NCBI GenBank assembly: GCA_017521825.1
Contig: JAFXBK010000083.1
Span: 20,938 to 84,937, forward strand
Direction: 5' to 3'
Origin: Oscillospiraceae bacterium
GTDB lineage: Bacteria > Bacillota > Clostridia > Oscillospirales > Ruminococcaceae
Length of the DNA: 64,000 nt
The notes under the pieces are model-generated. The model did not search any database and was not told where the DNA came from. It saw nothing but the letters and a program-made list of their open reading frames with translations. Shown here one piece after another: positions 24,101 to 32,429 of this stretch. Every line of letters begins with the position of its first letter. Position 1 is the first letter of the stretch. The position numbers and the translations under genes were made by a program.

Positions 24101-25195
24101 ATGAGCAATCTTATTGATATTCTCGATCTTTCCGTCGAAGAAATCGACGGGCTTATTTCCACCGCGAACGATATAATCGAAAACCCCGGAAAATATGCAA
24201 AAGCCTGCGAAGGAAAAATCCTTGCGACCCTTTTCTTCGAACCTTCCACAAGAACCCGCCTCAGCTTTGAAGCGGCAATGTTAAGCCTCGGCGGCGGCGT
24301 TCTCGGATTTTCCGAAGCAGGAAGTTCCTCCACCGCAAAAGGCGAAAGTTGCGCCGATACCATCCGCACCGTTAACTGCTACGCGGATATAATCGCAATG
24401 CGCCATCCGAAGGAAGGCGCACCCGTTGTTGCGGCAAAAGCTTCCCGGATTCCGATTATCAACGCAGGCGACGGCGGACATTTCCACCCCACCCAGACCC
24501 TTACCGACCTTCTCACCATAAGCCGCCATAAAGGCAGACTTAATGACCTTACCATCGGTCTTTGCGGCGACCTTAAGTTCGGAAGAACCGTCCATTCCCT
24601 TATTGCCGCCTTTGCGAGATATACCGGAATAAAATTCGTTCTTATCTCTCCGGAAGAACTTTGCGTTCCGGAATACATCAAGACCGAAACCCTTGATAAA
24701 AAAGGAATTCCCTATAAGGAAGTCCGCACCCTTGAGGAAGCAATGCCGGAACTGGATATCCTCTATATGACAAGAATCCAGCGCGAGCGTTTTGCGGATA
24801 AGGAAGAATATGAGCGCCTTAAAAATTCCTTTGTGCTCGACCTTCCGAAGCTTGAAAATGCGAAGAAAGACCTTTGCATAATGCATCCGCTCCCCAGAGT
24901 CAACGAAATTTCCACCAAGGTTGATAACGACCCCAGAGCCTGCTATTTTGACCAGGCGCTTTGCGGAAAATATATCAGAATGGCGCTTATTCTCAAGCTT
25001 CTTGCAGAAACTCCGATGCTCCTTTCCGAGACCCATGAATGTGAGCACGAAGAAGAACTTGTTAACAAGGTTTTTTGCGATAATCCCCGCTGTATAACTT
25101 CCATTGAGCAGGAAATCGACCACATTTTCCATTATACCGATAAAGAAAATGGAATCTGCCGCTGTGTTTACTGCGAAGCACAGAAAAAGATTTAA
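24101..25195 (+). CDS. pyrB: Aspartate carbamoyltransferase with fused PyrI-type zinc domain
   Basis: A 364-residue protein that joins carbamoyl phosphate and aspartate. Residues 1-305 are the catalytic chain with [10 protein letters not shown] and [11 protein letters not shown] tail of about 55 residues follows that catalytic chains usually lack. It has Cys326, Cys331, Cys355 and Cys358, spacing C-x4-C-x23-C-x2-C, identical to the zinc-domain spacing in E. coli PyrI (109, 114, 138, 141). The nucleotide-binding half of PyrI is absent. In the classical enzyme the zinc domain holds regulatory to catalytic chains, so here it may stabilize the trimer assembly without allostery. It is the last pyr gene before the terminator. 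Confidence 0.93.
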   Translation: MSNLIDILDLSVEEIDGLISTANDIIENPGKYAKACEGKILATLFFEPSTRTRLSFEAAMLSLGGGVLGFSEAGSSSTAKGESCADTIRTVNCYADIIAMRHPKEGAPVVAAKASRIPIINAGDGGHFHPTQTLTDLLTISRHKGRLNDLTIGLCGDLKFGRTVHSLIAAFARYTGIKFVLISPEELCVPEYIKTETLDKKGIPYKEVRTLEEAMPELDILYMTRIQRERFADKEEYERLKNSFVLDLPKLENAKKDLCIMHPLPRVNEISTKVDNDPRACYFDQALCGKYIRMALILKLLAETPMLLSETHECEHEEELVNKVFCDNPRCITSIEQEIDHIFHYTDKENGICRCVYCEAQKKI

Positions 25196-25212
25196 AACCC
25201 GTGCTCAAAAAA

Positions 25213-25246
25213 GAAACTCCCGTGCTCAAACGAGCACGGGAGTTTC
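25213..25246 (+). terminator. Terminator of the pyr operon
   Basis: GAAACTCCCGTGCTC, loop AAAC, and its perfect 15-bp complement. The T-run is weak near the stem, but TTTTTT comes at 25255. The word GTGCTCAAA here recurs at 33940-33952, so the hairpin may belong to a dispersed repeat. Confidence 0.7.
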
Positions 25247-25298
25247 GCTTGCCGTTTTTTACGGTAGGGCGGGGGCTTGCTCCCGCCGCAAAACAAAT

Positions 25299-26156
25299 TT
25301 ATTTTGATTTTTTTGTAACGATATATCGAACAGTAAAAACCACTGCCGAGACGAAAAATCCGGTATAAATCCATACATAAAAGGAATGGAAAAACGTATA
25401 AAACCCGGTGTTCATGGTGGAAAAAACGTAGTTGATAATCTGTTTGTAAAGGTGGCTTAAGGAAAAGACAGCCAACGCAATTTTCAAAACGCCGTAAAGC
25501 GACCAAAAGATTATCGGCATTTTTTTGCTTTCAAGCGGAATTTTCCGAAAGCGGAAAACCGTTATAAGAATAAGCGAAAGGATTACCGCAAGCTGGGCAA
25601 AAGCCAAAAGAAGCCTTACAAAATCGCCGCCCCGGATCATAAACAAAAGGGTCTGGAAATTAAGAACCACCGCGGAACTTATTCCGGTGGCCATCCGAAG
25701 GTACATATCAATTGCAAAGAAAACCGCCCAGGCGCACCAAAGGCCGATGTTCCTTTTAAAGACAAAACAGATTATTCCGCAAAGGATAAGCGGGGAGGAA
25801 AGAACAAGACCAACAATTCCGCCGCCGGCCGCAAGCAGAACAACCGTTACAATAAGGGAAAGGGAAAGCAAAATCGTTCCGACAATTTTCCGGGGCGGAA
25901 AGTTGCTTTCTTTTTTTATAATAATGGTCTGGGGTTTTTCTTCCGCCGAAGCGGAAACTTCGTTGCTTTTAACAAGTTCGTCAATGGTGATTCCGAAAAT
26001 TTCCGAAAGTTTTATAATTTTATCAAGGTCCGGGGTTGCCGCGCCGTTTTCCCATTTTGAAATGCTTTGGCGCGAAACTTCGAGCATTTCCGAAAGTTCG
26101 CCCTGGGATAAATTCCGCTCGGTACGAAGTTTATATATTTTTTCGCCGATTGTCAA
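25299..26156 (-). CDS. XRE-family regulator with membrane domain
   Basis: A 285-residue protein with an N-terminal Cro/C1 helix-turn-helix (LSQGELSEMLEVSRQSISKW, residues 15-34). After a linker come six or more hydrophobic segments (for example IVGTILLSLSLIVTVVLLAA). Membrane-linked XRE regulators of this type are common in Clostridia, and their signals are unknown. It starts with TTG at 26156 behind AAGGAGGCGG. It is transcribed toward the pyr operon and away from the glycosyltransferase gene. Confidence 0.8.
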   Translation of the reverse strand: MTIGEKIYKLRTERNLSQGELSEMLEVSRQSISKWENGAATPDLDKIIKLSEIFGITIDELVKSNEVSASAEEKPQTIIIKKESNFPPRKIVGTILLSLSLIVTVVLLAAGGGIVGLVLSSPLILCGIICFVFKRNIGLWCAWAVFFAIDMYLRMATGISSAVVLNFQTLLFMIRGGDFVRLLLAFAQLAVILSLILITVFRFRKIPLESKKMPIIFWSLYGVLKIALAVFSLSHLYKQIINYVFSTMNTGFYTFFHSFYVWIYTGFFVSAVVFTVRYIVTKKSK

Positions 26157-26371
26157 AAAACCGCCTCCTTTTTACGATAAAATCATACCATTTTTGGATG
26201 TAAATGTCTATCAACATGGGTTTAAAACTTTAGCAACCGGCGGTTGCACCTTTGTTTTTGGCGGATTTTGTCTGGAGGATTAAACAATTATTAAAATCCG
26301 GGAAACAAAAAATTCACAATTTGCTGGTATTATACGGGTTGGAAAAAATTTTCTTAAAAGGCGGTGTAAAA

Positions 26372-27745
26372 TTGGAAGAAAAACTCAGCGTTTGTCTGAT
26401 TAACGACAGCTTTCCTCCGCTTATTGACGGCGTTGCCAACACGGTTATGAACTACGCGAAAGTTGTTAACGAAAAACACGGAAAAGCCGTTGTTGCGGTT
26501 CCTTTTTATCCAAAGGCGGATGATTCCGGCTTTCCCTATAAGGTTGTTCGTTTTCCAAGCATCAATACCGAGCGAATAATAGATTACCGGGCGGGTTATC
26601 CTTTTTCCTACGAAACCCTTGAAAAAATAAAGCCGGAAAAAATCAACATAATCCACACCCATTGTCCCTTTGCTTCAACGGTTCTTGCAAGAACCCTTCG
26701 GGAACCTTTGGATTCGCCGATAATTTTCACCTATCATACGAAATTCGACGTGGACATCGAAAGAGCTGTTGGAAAAGGTTATCTTAAAGAAAAAATAATA
26801 AAAGGAATTGTCAAAAACATCGAAGCCTGCGACGAAGTTTGGGTGGTAAGCGAAGGCGCCGGAAAAAACCTTAAAAACCTTGGCTATAAAGGCGATTACG
26901 TCGTAATGCCGAACGGGGTGGATATCCCCAAAGGCAAGGTTTCAAAAGAAGAAATCGAAAAAGCTACCGGGAAATATGACCTTCCGGAGGACGTTCCGGT
27001 TTTTCTTTTTGTCGGAAGAATGGCCTGGTATAAGGGACTTGATATAATCCTCGAGGCGCTCGAAAAACTTAAGGAGGCCGGCGAGGATTTCAGGATGGTT
27101 TTTGTCGGCGGCGGACTTGATTTTGATGAGGTTGTAAAATATTCAGAAGAACTTGGCGTATCGGAAAAATGTATTTTCACCGGGGCGATTCATAACCGGG
27201 ATTCCATCCGGGCTTTTTACAGCCGTGCGGATCTGTTCCTTTTTCCTTCGGTTTACGATACCAACGGGCTTGTCGTCCGCGAAGCGGCGGCCTGTTCCCT
27301 TGCAAGCGTTCTTATTGAAGGAAGCTGCGCCGCGGAAGGAATTCTGGATTCCGAAACGGGTTTTCTTTCCGAAAACAATTCGGAAAGTTTTGCGAAAAAA
27401 CTTATTTTCCTTTGTAAAAACCGGGAGCTTATGAAAAAAACCGGCGAAAAAGCCGCGGAAAAAATTTATATATCCTGGGAGGATTCCGTTGCGAAGGCGG
27501 TTGAACGCTATAAAATCGTTCTTGAAAATTACCGGAGCGGAAAATTTAAAAGGGAACAGACCCTTGCGGACGAATGGCTTGATACCGAAGGAGAATTCCT
27601 TGATTATATAGCAGAAGCCAAAATAAAAACAAAAACCGTGAAAAACGAAGTTTACGAGGGTTCAAAAAAGGCGGCAAAAAGCTTTAACCAAAGGCGAATA
27701 AAGCTTAAAAAATCAATTATAAAAAAGCTCCACCGTTTGTTCTAA
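26372..27745 (+). CDS. GT4-family glycosyltransferase
   Basis: A 457-residue GT-B glycosyltransferase. The N-terminal acceptor half opens with NDSFPPLIDGVANTVMNY. The donor half has VFLFVGRMAWYKGLDIILEAL (VGR plus K) and the nucleotide-sugar end FPSVYDTNGLVVREAAACS, where Asp replaces the first Glu of the usual E-x7-E motif. The last 75 residues are lysine-rich and may sit on the membrane. Enzymes of this kind make glycolipids such as diglucosyl-diacylglycerol, but the acceptor here is unknown. I chose TTG 26372 by its position after AAAAGGCGGTG, where homology to GT4 starts; no better ATG is near. Confidence 0.8.
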   Translation: MEEKLSVCLINDSFPPLIDGVANTVMNYAKVVNEKHGKAVVAVPFYPKADDSGFPYKVVRFPSINTERIIDYRAGYPFSYETLEKIKPEKINIIHTHCPFASTVLARTLREPLDSPIIFTYHTKFDVDIERAVGKGYLKEKIIKGIVKNIEACDEVWVVSEGAGKNLKNLGYKGDYVVMPNGVDIPKGKVSKEEIEKATGKYDLPEDVPVFLFVGRMAWYKGLDIILEALEKLKEAGEDFRMVFVGGGLDFDEVVKYSEELGVSEKCIFTGAIHNRDSIRAFYSRADLFLFPSVYDTNGLVVREAAACSLASVLIEGSCAAEGILDSETGFLSENNSESFAKKLIFLCKNRELMKKTGEKAAEKIYISWEDSVAKAVERYKIVLENYRSGKFKREQTLADEWLDTEGEFLDYIAEAKIKTKTVKNEVYEGSKKAAKSFNQRRIKLKKSIIKKLHRLF

Positions 27746-27784
27746 AACTTTTTGGAATTTATTATAAAACCGACTATTTTGTTA

Positions 27785-27813
27785 TTGAAAAAAACAATGG
27801 TTTACTGTATAAT
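27785..27813 (+). promoter_or_regulatory. Promoter of the DHHW lipoprotein gene
   Basis: TTGAAA (27785-27790), 17 bases, TATAAT (27808-27813), about 50 bases before the start codon. Confidence 0.75.
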
Positions 27814-27863
27814 TCATAATGGTATTTTGGCTTTTTATAATTAATTTTTAACGGAGGAAAAGA

Positions 27864-29198
27864 ATGAAAAAAACAGCCCTTATCGTTCTTGCTATTTTAA
27901 TGGTGCTCGGTCTTTCTGCCTGCGGCCACGAACACGTTCCGGGACCTGCCGCAACCTGTACGACCCACCAGATTTGCACCGAATGTGAAGAAATTCTTGT
28001 TGAAGCAACCGGCCACCGCCCGGGACCTTCCGCAACCTGCCTTGAACCCCAGGTTTGTGAAAGATGCGGAAAAGAACTTTCTCCAAAACTTGACCATGTT
28101 TCCAAAAAAGCGGCAACCTGCACCGAAGGCGAAATCTGTATCGGATGCGGAACGGAAATTACTCCAAAGCTCGGCCACAGCATAAACGAGAAAAACGCCT
28201 GCAGCACCTGCGGACTTCAGATTGTTCCTGAAAACCAGAAATATATCAAACCCGGAAGAAACGGCGCCCTTTCCGATAACCTTGATAACATTGTTCCGGA
28301 AACCGAAAGCGGCCATTATAACAACAACATCGATGCTTACTATGCCGGCGCGGTTCTTGTTTGCGGCGATTACGGCCTTGAATATTTCCTTCCTTCCGCA
28401 AGCGGAAACAGCGGCTGGGCAAAAACCATTAACCAATTTGCGGAAAAATATCCGGAACTTAACGTAACCGCCCTTCTTGTTCCCAAAAGCTGCACCTTTA
28501 ACTCTCCGGAAGGTTACACCGATCCTTACGAGCGCACCGAGGCACATATCTCCGCAACTTACGATATGCTTAACGAAGGAATAAAAGCCGCGGATTGCCT
28601 TGGAATTATGAGCGAACACAGCGAAGAGTATATGTTCTACCGCACCGACCACCATTGGACAAGCCTTGGCGCATATTACGCTTCCGTTGCTTACTGCAAC
28701 GCAAACGATATCGTTCCTTACGAACTGGATTCTTATGAAAGCGTTGTTAAAACTGATTTCCTCGGAACCCTTTACAACTATGCCGGCGGCCCTTCCGCTT
28801 TTAAAGAAAACCTTGACTACACCGTCGGACGTTATCCCCACATCGGTTATTCCATGATTGCCGGCAACAGCGGAAACTGGTATAACACCGCCGCAATCAA
28901 CTATAACTATAAAACCTATGCCGGAATGTTTATAAGCGGCGATAACCCCCTTACCCTTATCACCACCGAAAACAAAAACGGCAAAACCCTTATGATTTTT
29001 AAGGAATCCTACGGAAACGCCTTTGTTCCTTATATGATCGATTATTACGAACAGGTTCTTGTTGTTGATATCCGCGAAAGCACCAAAGGAACCGGCGAAC
29101 TTATCGAAGAATACGGCGTAACCGACGTTCTTTTCATCAACAACTGCCAGGCGGCGGTAACTTTTGAAAGCGAGCTTCGCTCGAAAGCTCTTTCCTGA
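27864..29198 (+). CDS. DHHW-family lipoprotein with four cysteine-rich repeats
   Basis: A 444-residue exported lipoprotein: signal peptide and lipobox LSAC (Cys20). Residues about 25-115 hold repeats of the form AATC-x5-C-x2-C...GH (ICTEC, VCERCG, ICIGCG, ACSTCG), which look like small metal-binding or disulfide modules. The rest is the DHHW domain, named for the TDHHWTSLGAYY motif, distantly related to AlgX/SGNH-type enzymes that act on cell-surface glycans. KESYGNAFVPYM fits the second conserved part. It probably works on the outer face of the membrane on an envelope polymer; the substrate is unknown. GGAGG precedes the ATG, and it forms its own unit. Confidence 0.85.
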   Translation: MKKTALIVLAILMVLGLSACGHEHVPGPAATCTTHQICTECEEILVEATGHRPGPSATCLEPQVCERCGKELSPKLDHVSKKAATCTEGEICIGCGTEITPKLGHSINEKNACSTCGLQIVPENQKYIKPGRNGALSDNLDNIVPETESGHYNNNIDAYYAGAVLVCGDYGLEYFLPSASGNSGWAKTINQFAEKYPELNVTALLVPKSCTFNSPEGYTDPYERTEAHISATYDMLNEGIKAADCLGIMSEHSEEYMFYRTDHHWTSLGAYYASVAYCNANDIVPYELDSYESVVKTDFLGTLYNYAGGPSAFKENLDYTVGRYPHIGYSMIAGNSGNWYNTAAINYNYKTYAGMFISGDNPLTLITTENKNGKTLMIFKESYGNAFVPYMIDYYEQVLVVDIRESTKGTGELIEEYGVTDVLFINNCQAAVTFESELRSKALS

Positions 29199-29208
29199 TA
29201 GAAGCAAA

Positions 29209-29234
29209 AAAGGCGGAAGATTTCTTCCGCCTTT
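29209..29234 (+). terminator. Terminator after the DHHW lipoprotein gene
   Basis: AAAGGCGGAAG, loop ATTT, CTTCCGCCTTT, followed by ATTTTT. Confidence 0.9.
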
Positions 29235-29254
29235 ATTTTTAGGGGGATTTAAAA

Positions 29255-29806
29255 ATGGAACTTAAAGAACAGATTTTAAACTACGTTCCTTTTAACGAGC
29301 AGGAAATGCGGGATAAAAAACTTCTTCTGGAATGGCTTTCGGAACCGAAGGTTTTTGAAAGGGAAAACGAAAAAGCCCATTTTACCGCTTCCGCCTGGGT
29401 AATTAATCCGGAAAAGACAAAAGTTCTGATGATTTACCATAACATCTACGATTCCTGGGCATGGATGGGCGGTCATGCCGACGGCGAAACGGATCTTTTG
29501 AAAGTTGCGGAAAGGGAAGCAAGGGAGGAAAGCGGAATCAGCGATTTAAAGCCGCTTTCGGAAGACATTCTTTCCATAGAGATAGTTCCCGTAAGCGGCC
29601 ACGAAAAGCGCGGAAAATACGTTCCATCCCACCTTCATCTTAACGTGACATATCTTTTTGAAGCGCCGGAACAGCAGGATCTTTTTATAAAACCGGACGA
29701 AAACAGCGGCGTTATGTGGATTCCTTTTGAGGAAATAAAAAACAAAAGCACCGAAAAGTGGTTTATCGAAAGGATTTATTCAAAACTTATCGAAAAAATA
29801 AAATAA
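29255..29806 (+). CDS. Nudix hydrolase
   Basis: A 183-residue hydrolase that would cleave a nucleoside diphosphate linked to another group. The Nudix box is seen in GHADGETDLL followed by REAREESGI (about residues 73-97), in the variant with GHADG that many clostridial members have. The N-terminal part (LEWLSEPKVFERENEKAHFT) has the extra helix typical of this subgroup. AGGGGG stands before the ATG. It is convergent with the F420-ligase-like gene and shares its terminator. The substrate cannot be read from the sequence. Confidence 0.85.
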   Translation: MELKEQILNYVPFNEQEMRDKKLLLEWLSEPKVFERENEKAHFTASAWVINPEKTKVLMIYHNIYDSWAWMGGHADGETDLLKVAEREAREESGISDLKPLSEDILSIEIVPVSGHEKRGKYVPSHLHLNVTYLFEAPEQQDLFIKPDENSGVMWIPFEEIKNKSTEKWFIERIYSKLIEKIK

Positions 29807-29808
29807 AG

Positions 29809-29831
29809 AAGCCTCCGCAAAGCGGAGGCTT
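29809..29831. terminator. Bidirectional terminator between convergent genes
   Basis: AAGCCTCCGC, loop AAA, GCGGAGGCTT with a T-run on the + side and an A-run on the other. Confidence 0.9.
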
Positions 29832-29846
29832 TTGTTTTTTTTAAAA

Positions 29847-31040
29847 TCAGTTGGTGTAGTTATCGAAATAACCCTGAACAAGGATAACGGGGGTTCCTTT
29901 ATCGCCGGAGCCGGAAGTAAGGTCGCAAAGGGAACCGATAAGGTCGGTAAGCTGGCGGGGAGTGGTTCCTTCGGAAGCCATGTTGCCAACAAGGTTTGCG
30001 TCTTTTGCTTTAATGCTTTCGGAAATTGCGTTTTTAAGATCTTCGCCGGAAAGACCAGCAAAATCGTTATCCGCAAGATATTTGAGCTTGAGTTCGTTGG
30101 GGGTGCCGATAAGACCGTCGGTGTGGAAAGGAGAAACAACCGGGTCCGCAAGCTCCCAGATTTTTCCCTGAGGATCCTTGAATGCGCCGTCGCCATATAC
30201 CATAACTTCAACATGTTTTCCGGTGGCTTCAAGAATGCGTTTCTGGATATCAAGAACAAGATCCTGGCTGTCGCGGGGGAAGAGTTTTACGGTGCTTTCG
30301 GTTGCTTTGTTGGAACCGAGAAGGCCGTATTTTTCGTTATAACCGCCGCTGATGGGAGCATTAAGAATATCGTCAAGACCGAGGACAATTTTTGCGCCGG
30401 CTTTTTTAAGAAGGCGTTTGCTTCTTGCGCGGGTGTGGATGTCGCAGGTAAGAACGCAGTCGGTGTAATCAAGAATTGCTTTTGCCTGGTTTGCAAAAAC
30501 AACTTCGACCTCTGCACCTTCCTCTTTAACAAGGCCGCAGTAATAATCAACGTAATCAACGCCGGTGAAGGGGTGTTTGTTTTCGCCGAAAAGTTCGCGG
30601 TATTTTTCAAGGGAAAGAACGTCGGTATAGGGGTCAACGCCTGCTTCATCGAGTTTATCGATGCTTACAAGTTCGTTACCGACTTCATCGGAAGGATAGG
30701 AAAGCATAAGAACAACTTTCTTTGCGCCTCTTGCAATTCCGCGAAGGCAGATTGCAAAGCGGTTTCTGGAAAGGATCGGGAAGATTACGCCAACGGTTTC
30801 TCCGCCGAATTTTGCTTTAACGTCTGCGGAGATGTCATCAACGGTTGCATAGTTGCCCTGGGCTCTTGCAACAACGGATTCGGTAACGGCGATTACGTCG
30901 CGGTCGCGGATTTCAAAACCCTCGGATTCGGCTGCTTCAAGAACGGAAGCGGTTACCATTTCGCCAAGGTTATCGCCCTGACGGAAAATGGGGCAGCGGA
31001 TGCCGCGGGATACAGTACCAACTTTTCTGGTGTTTGCCAT
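29847..31040 (-). CDS. Coenzyme F420-0:L-glutamate ligase-like protein
   Basis: A 397-residue protein of the CofE-like group (GIRCPIFRQGDNLGEMV and RDRDVIAVTESVVARAQGNY at the start, later VLTCDIHTRARSKRLLKKAG). True CofE adds glutamates to F420 in actinobacteria and archaea. Members of this length also occur widely in Firmicutes not known to make F420, where they may ligate amino acids to another acid or be linked to folate-like chemistry. No other F420 gene is in the window. ATG 31040 follows AGAAAGGAT. It is a single-gene unit. Confidence 0.75.
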   Translation of the reverse strand: MANTRKVGTVSRGIRCPIFRQGDNLGEMVTASVLEAAESEGFEIRDRDVIAVTESVVARAQGNYATVDDISADVKAKFGGETVGVIFPILSRNRFAICLRGIARGAKKVVLMLSYPSDEVGNELVSIDKLDEAGVDPYTDVLSLEKYRELFGENKHPFTGVDYVDYYCGLVKEEGAEVEVVFANQAKAILDYTDCVLTCDIHTRARSKRLLKKAGAKIVLGLDDILNAPISGGYNEKYGLLGSNKATESTVKLFPRDSQDLVLDIQKRILEATGKHVEVMVYGDGAFKDPQGKIWELADPVVSPFHTDGLIGTPNELKLKYLADNDFAGLSGEDLKNAISESIKAKDANLVGNMASEGTTPRQLTDLIGSLCDLTSGSGDKGTPVILVQGYFDNYTN

Positions 31041-31260
31041 AAAACTACAGATCCTTTCTATATAAAGACTTTTTTTAACTATTGTAAAAAAGTCTCTTTT
31101 TTTGTCTTTTTTTCGACAAAAAAAGTAATATCTACAACAGAATATTATACATAATTATATTCTTTTCCGCAAGATGTTTTTTATAATTTAAGGTGCCAAG
31201 TTTTGTAAAATTTTTTATTTTTCCGGCTTTCGGTTTTTGTATTTATTTTACAAAAAAAGG

Positions 31261-31278
31261 GGAACGCCGAAGCGTTCC
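31261..31278 (-). terminator. Terminator for the membrane-HTH gene (minus strand)
   Basis: GGAACGC, loop CGAA, GCGTTCC, with a run of seven T on the minus strand just after the stem. Confidence 0.85.
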
Positions 31279-31287
31279 GCTTTTTTA

Positions 31288-31662
31288 TTAAACAAGTTTT
31301 TTAAGAAGTTCTTCCGGAGGAATTTCGTAAAGCTTTGCGATTGCGATAAGGTTCGAAGTGCTCGGTTCAGAAGAACCGTTTTCCCATTTGGAAACGGCCT
31401 GGCGCGAAACCCCAAGGCTTTCCGCAACAAATTCCTGGGTCATGTTTTTTTCGGTACGGAGTTCCTTAAGGGTTTCCCCAAGGGTTTTGCGGATTTCCTC
31501 CTGGCGGGGAGTAACGTTTTCCGCCGGGGAATAATTTTGGTTCAGGGGTTTCCGCCTGTTCGCGTAGCGAACAATAAGAACAACGGCAACAATTAGAATA
31601 ATCAGGGAAACCAGAAAACCGAGGCCGAAAAAAAGAACAAGTCTTGAGCCGATTACAGACAT
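31288..31662 (-). CDS. Membrane-anchored XRE-family regulator
   Basis: A 124-residue protein in reverse order to the one at 25299: one N-terminal membrane segment (LVLFFGLGFLVSLIILIVAV) and then a Cro/C1 helix-turn-helix (MTQEFVAESLGVSRQAVSKW) at the C-terminal side. ATG 31662 follows AGAAAGGAGAG, so I reject the longer frame from 31731. It may form a transcription unit with the DUF1836 gene upstream on the same strand, 96 bases away. No target is known. Confidence 0.8.
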   Translation of the reverse strand: MSVIGSRLVLFFGLGFLVSLIILIVAVVLIVRYANRRKPLNQNYSPAENVTPRQEEIRKTLGETLKELRTEKNMTQEFVAESLGVSRQAVSKWENGSSEPSTSNLIAIAKLYEIPPEELLKKLV

Positions 31663-31758
31663 AAAAATCTCTCCTTTCTGTGCGGAGATTATATCATCAA
31701 AAGGTTGGTTGCGCCACCAACTTTCGCGCAACCCGGGCGCAACTTTGAGTTGCGCGGT

Positions 31759-32277
31759 TTATTTTTCTTCGGAATGGAGCGCCGCAAGATATTTATCGAG
31801 ATAAACTTTATAAGCAACGGCGATTATTGTGTTGCGAAGCATTGTTTTTGTATCGTTGCTGTCGGTTCCGACTTTATCAAGATTTTCCTTTAAGCCGAAA
31901 ACAAACTGGAGAACGTTTTCAAATTCGTTGCAAAAATAATCGTAGGCTCTTTTTGGTTCATAGGTTTCGTGCTGCATTTCAAAAAGAAGGCGGATATCTT
32001 CCATGGAAAGCACGTTTTTCGCAATGGCGATGAAAAAGATATAGGCAATCTGTTCCCGGTCGTACTGCTTTTTAACCGGGTTTTCAACAAGCCCTTTTTT
32101 AACGTAGTTGCTTACCATGGAACCGGTTAAGGAAAAACTTCCAAGGGGTTCAAGATATTCGGAAACATATTTTACAACCTGTTCAAGATAAAGACCCACG
32201 TTAGGGATATCGTTATAACGCGGAAGGGAAAATTCTTTAATAAGGTTTTTAATTTCTTCTTTAACGGTTTTATTCAT
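31759..32277 (-). CDS. DUF1836-family protein
   Basis: A 172-residue protein matching the DUF1836 pattern: FSLPRYNDIPNVGLYLEQVV near the start, LTGSMVSNYVKKGLV (probable helix-turn-helix), then DREQIAYIFFIAIAKNVLSM. The family is widespread in Firmicutes and thought to include MerR/XRE-like DNA-binding proteins, but no role is established. ATG 32277 has GGGAGGCG before it. It is divergent from degV, with the degV promoter between the two genes. Confidence 0.75.
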   Translation of the reverse strand: MNKTVKEEIKNLIKEFSLPRYNDIPNVGLYLEQVVKYVSEYLEPLGSFSLTGSMVSNYVKKGLVENPVKKQYDREQIAYIFFIAIAKNVLSMEDIRLLFEMQHETYEPKRAYDYFCNEFENVLQFVFGLKENLDKVGTDSNDTKTMLRNTIIAVAYKVYLDKYLAALHSEEK

Positions 32278-32363
32278 TGAAAAAATCGCCTCCCGAAAAT
32301 CAGTTTACATCTAAAAACTTAAAGTGTCAAGAAAATTGTTTGAAATAAGTTTTTTAAAAACTC

Positions 32364-32392
32364 TTGACAGAATATTAAATATCCTGTAAAAT
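32364..32392 (+). promoter_or_regulatory. Promoter of the degV gene
   Basis: TTGACA (32364-32369), 17 bases, TAAAAT (32387-32392). Near-consensus; the transcript would start about 30 bases before the start codon. Confidence 0.85.
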
Positions 32393-32429
32393 GATATGCA
32401 ACAACCGATTGATTTTTCAGGAGATTTTT

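Noticed and set aside
27897..29207. A 436-codon minus-strand frame opposite the DHHW lipoprotein
   Set aside because: The plus strand has signal peptide, lipobox and DHHW motif; the antisense translation has none.
29832..31154. A 440-codon plus-strand open frame opposite the F420-ligase-like gene
   Set aside because: Same codon-bias shadow effect; it starts inside the terminator and has no recognisable motif.
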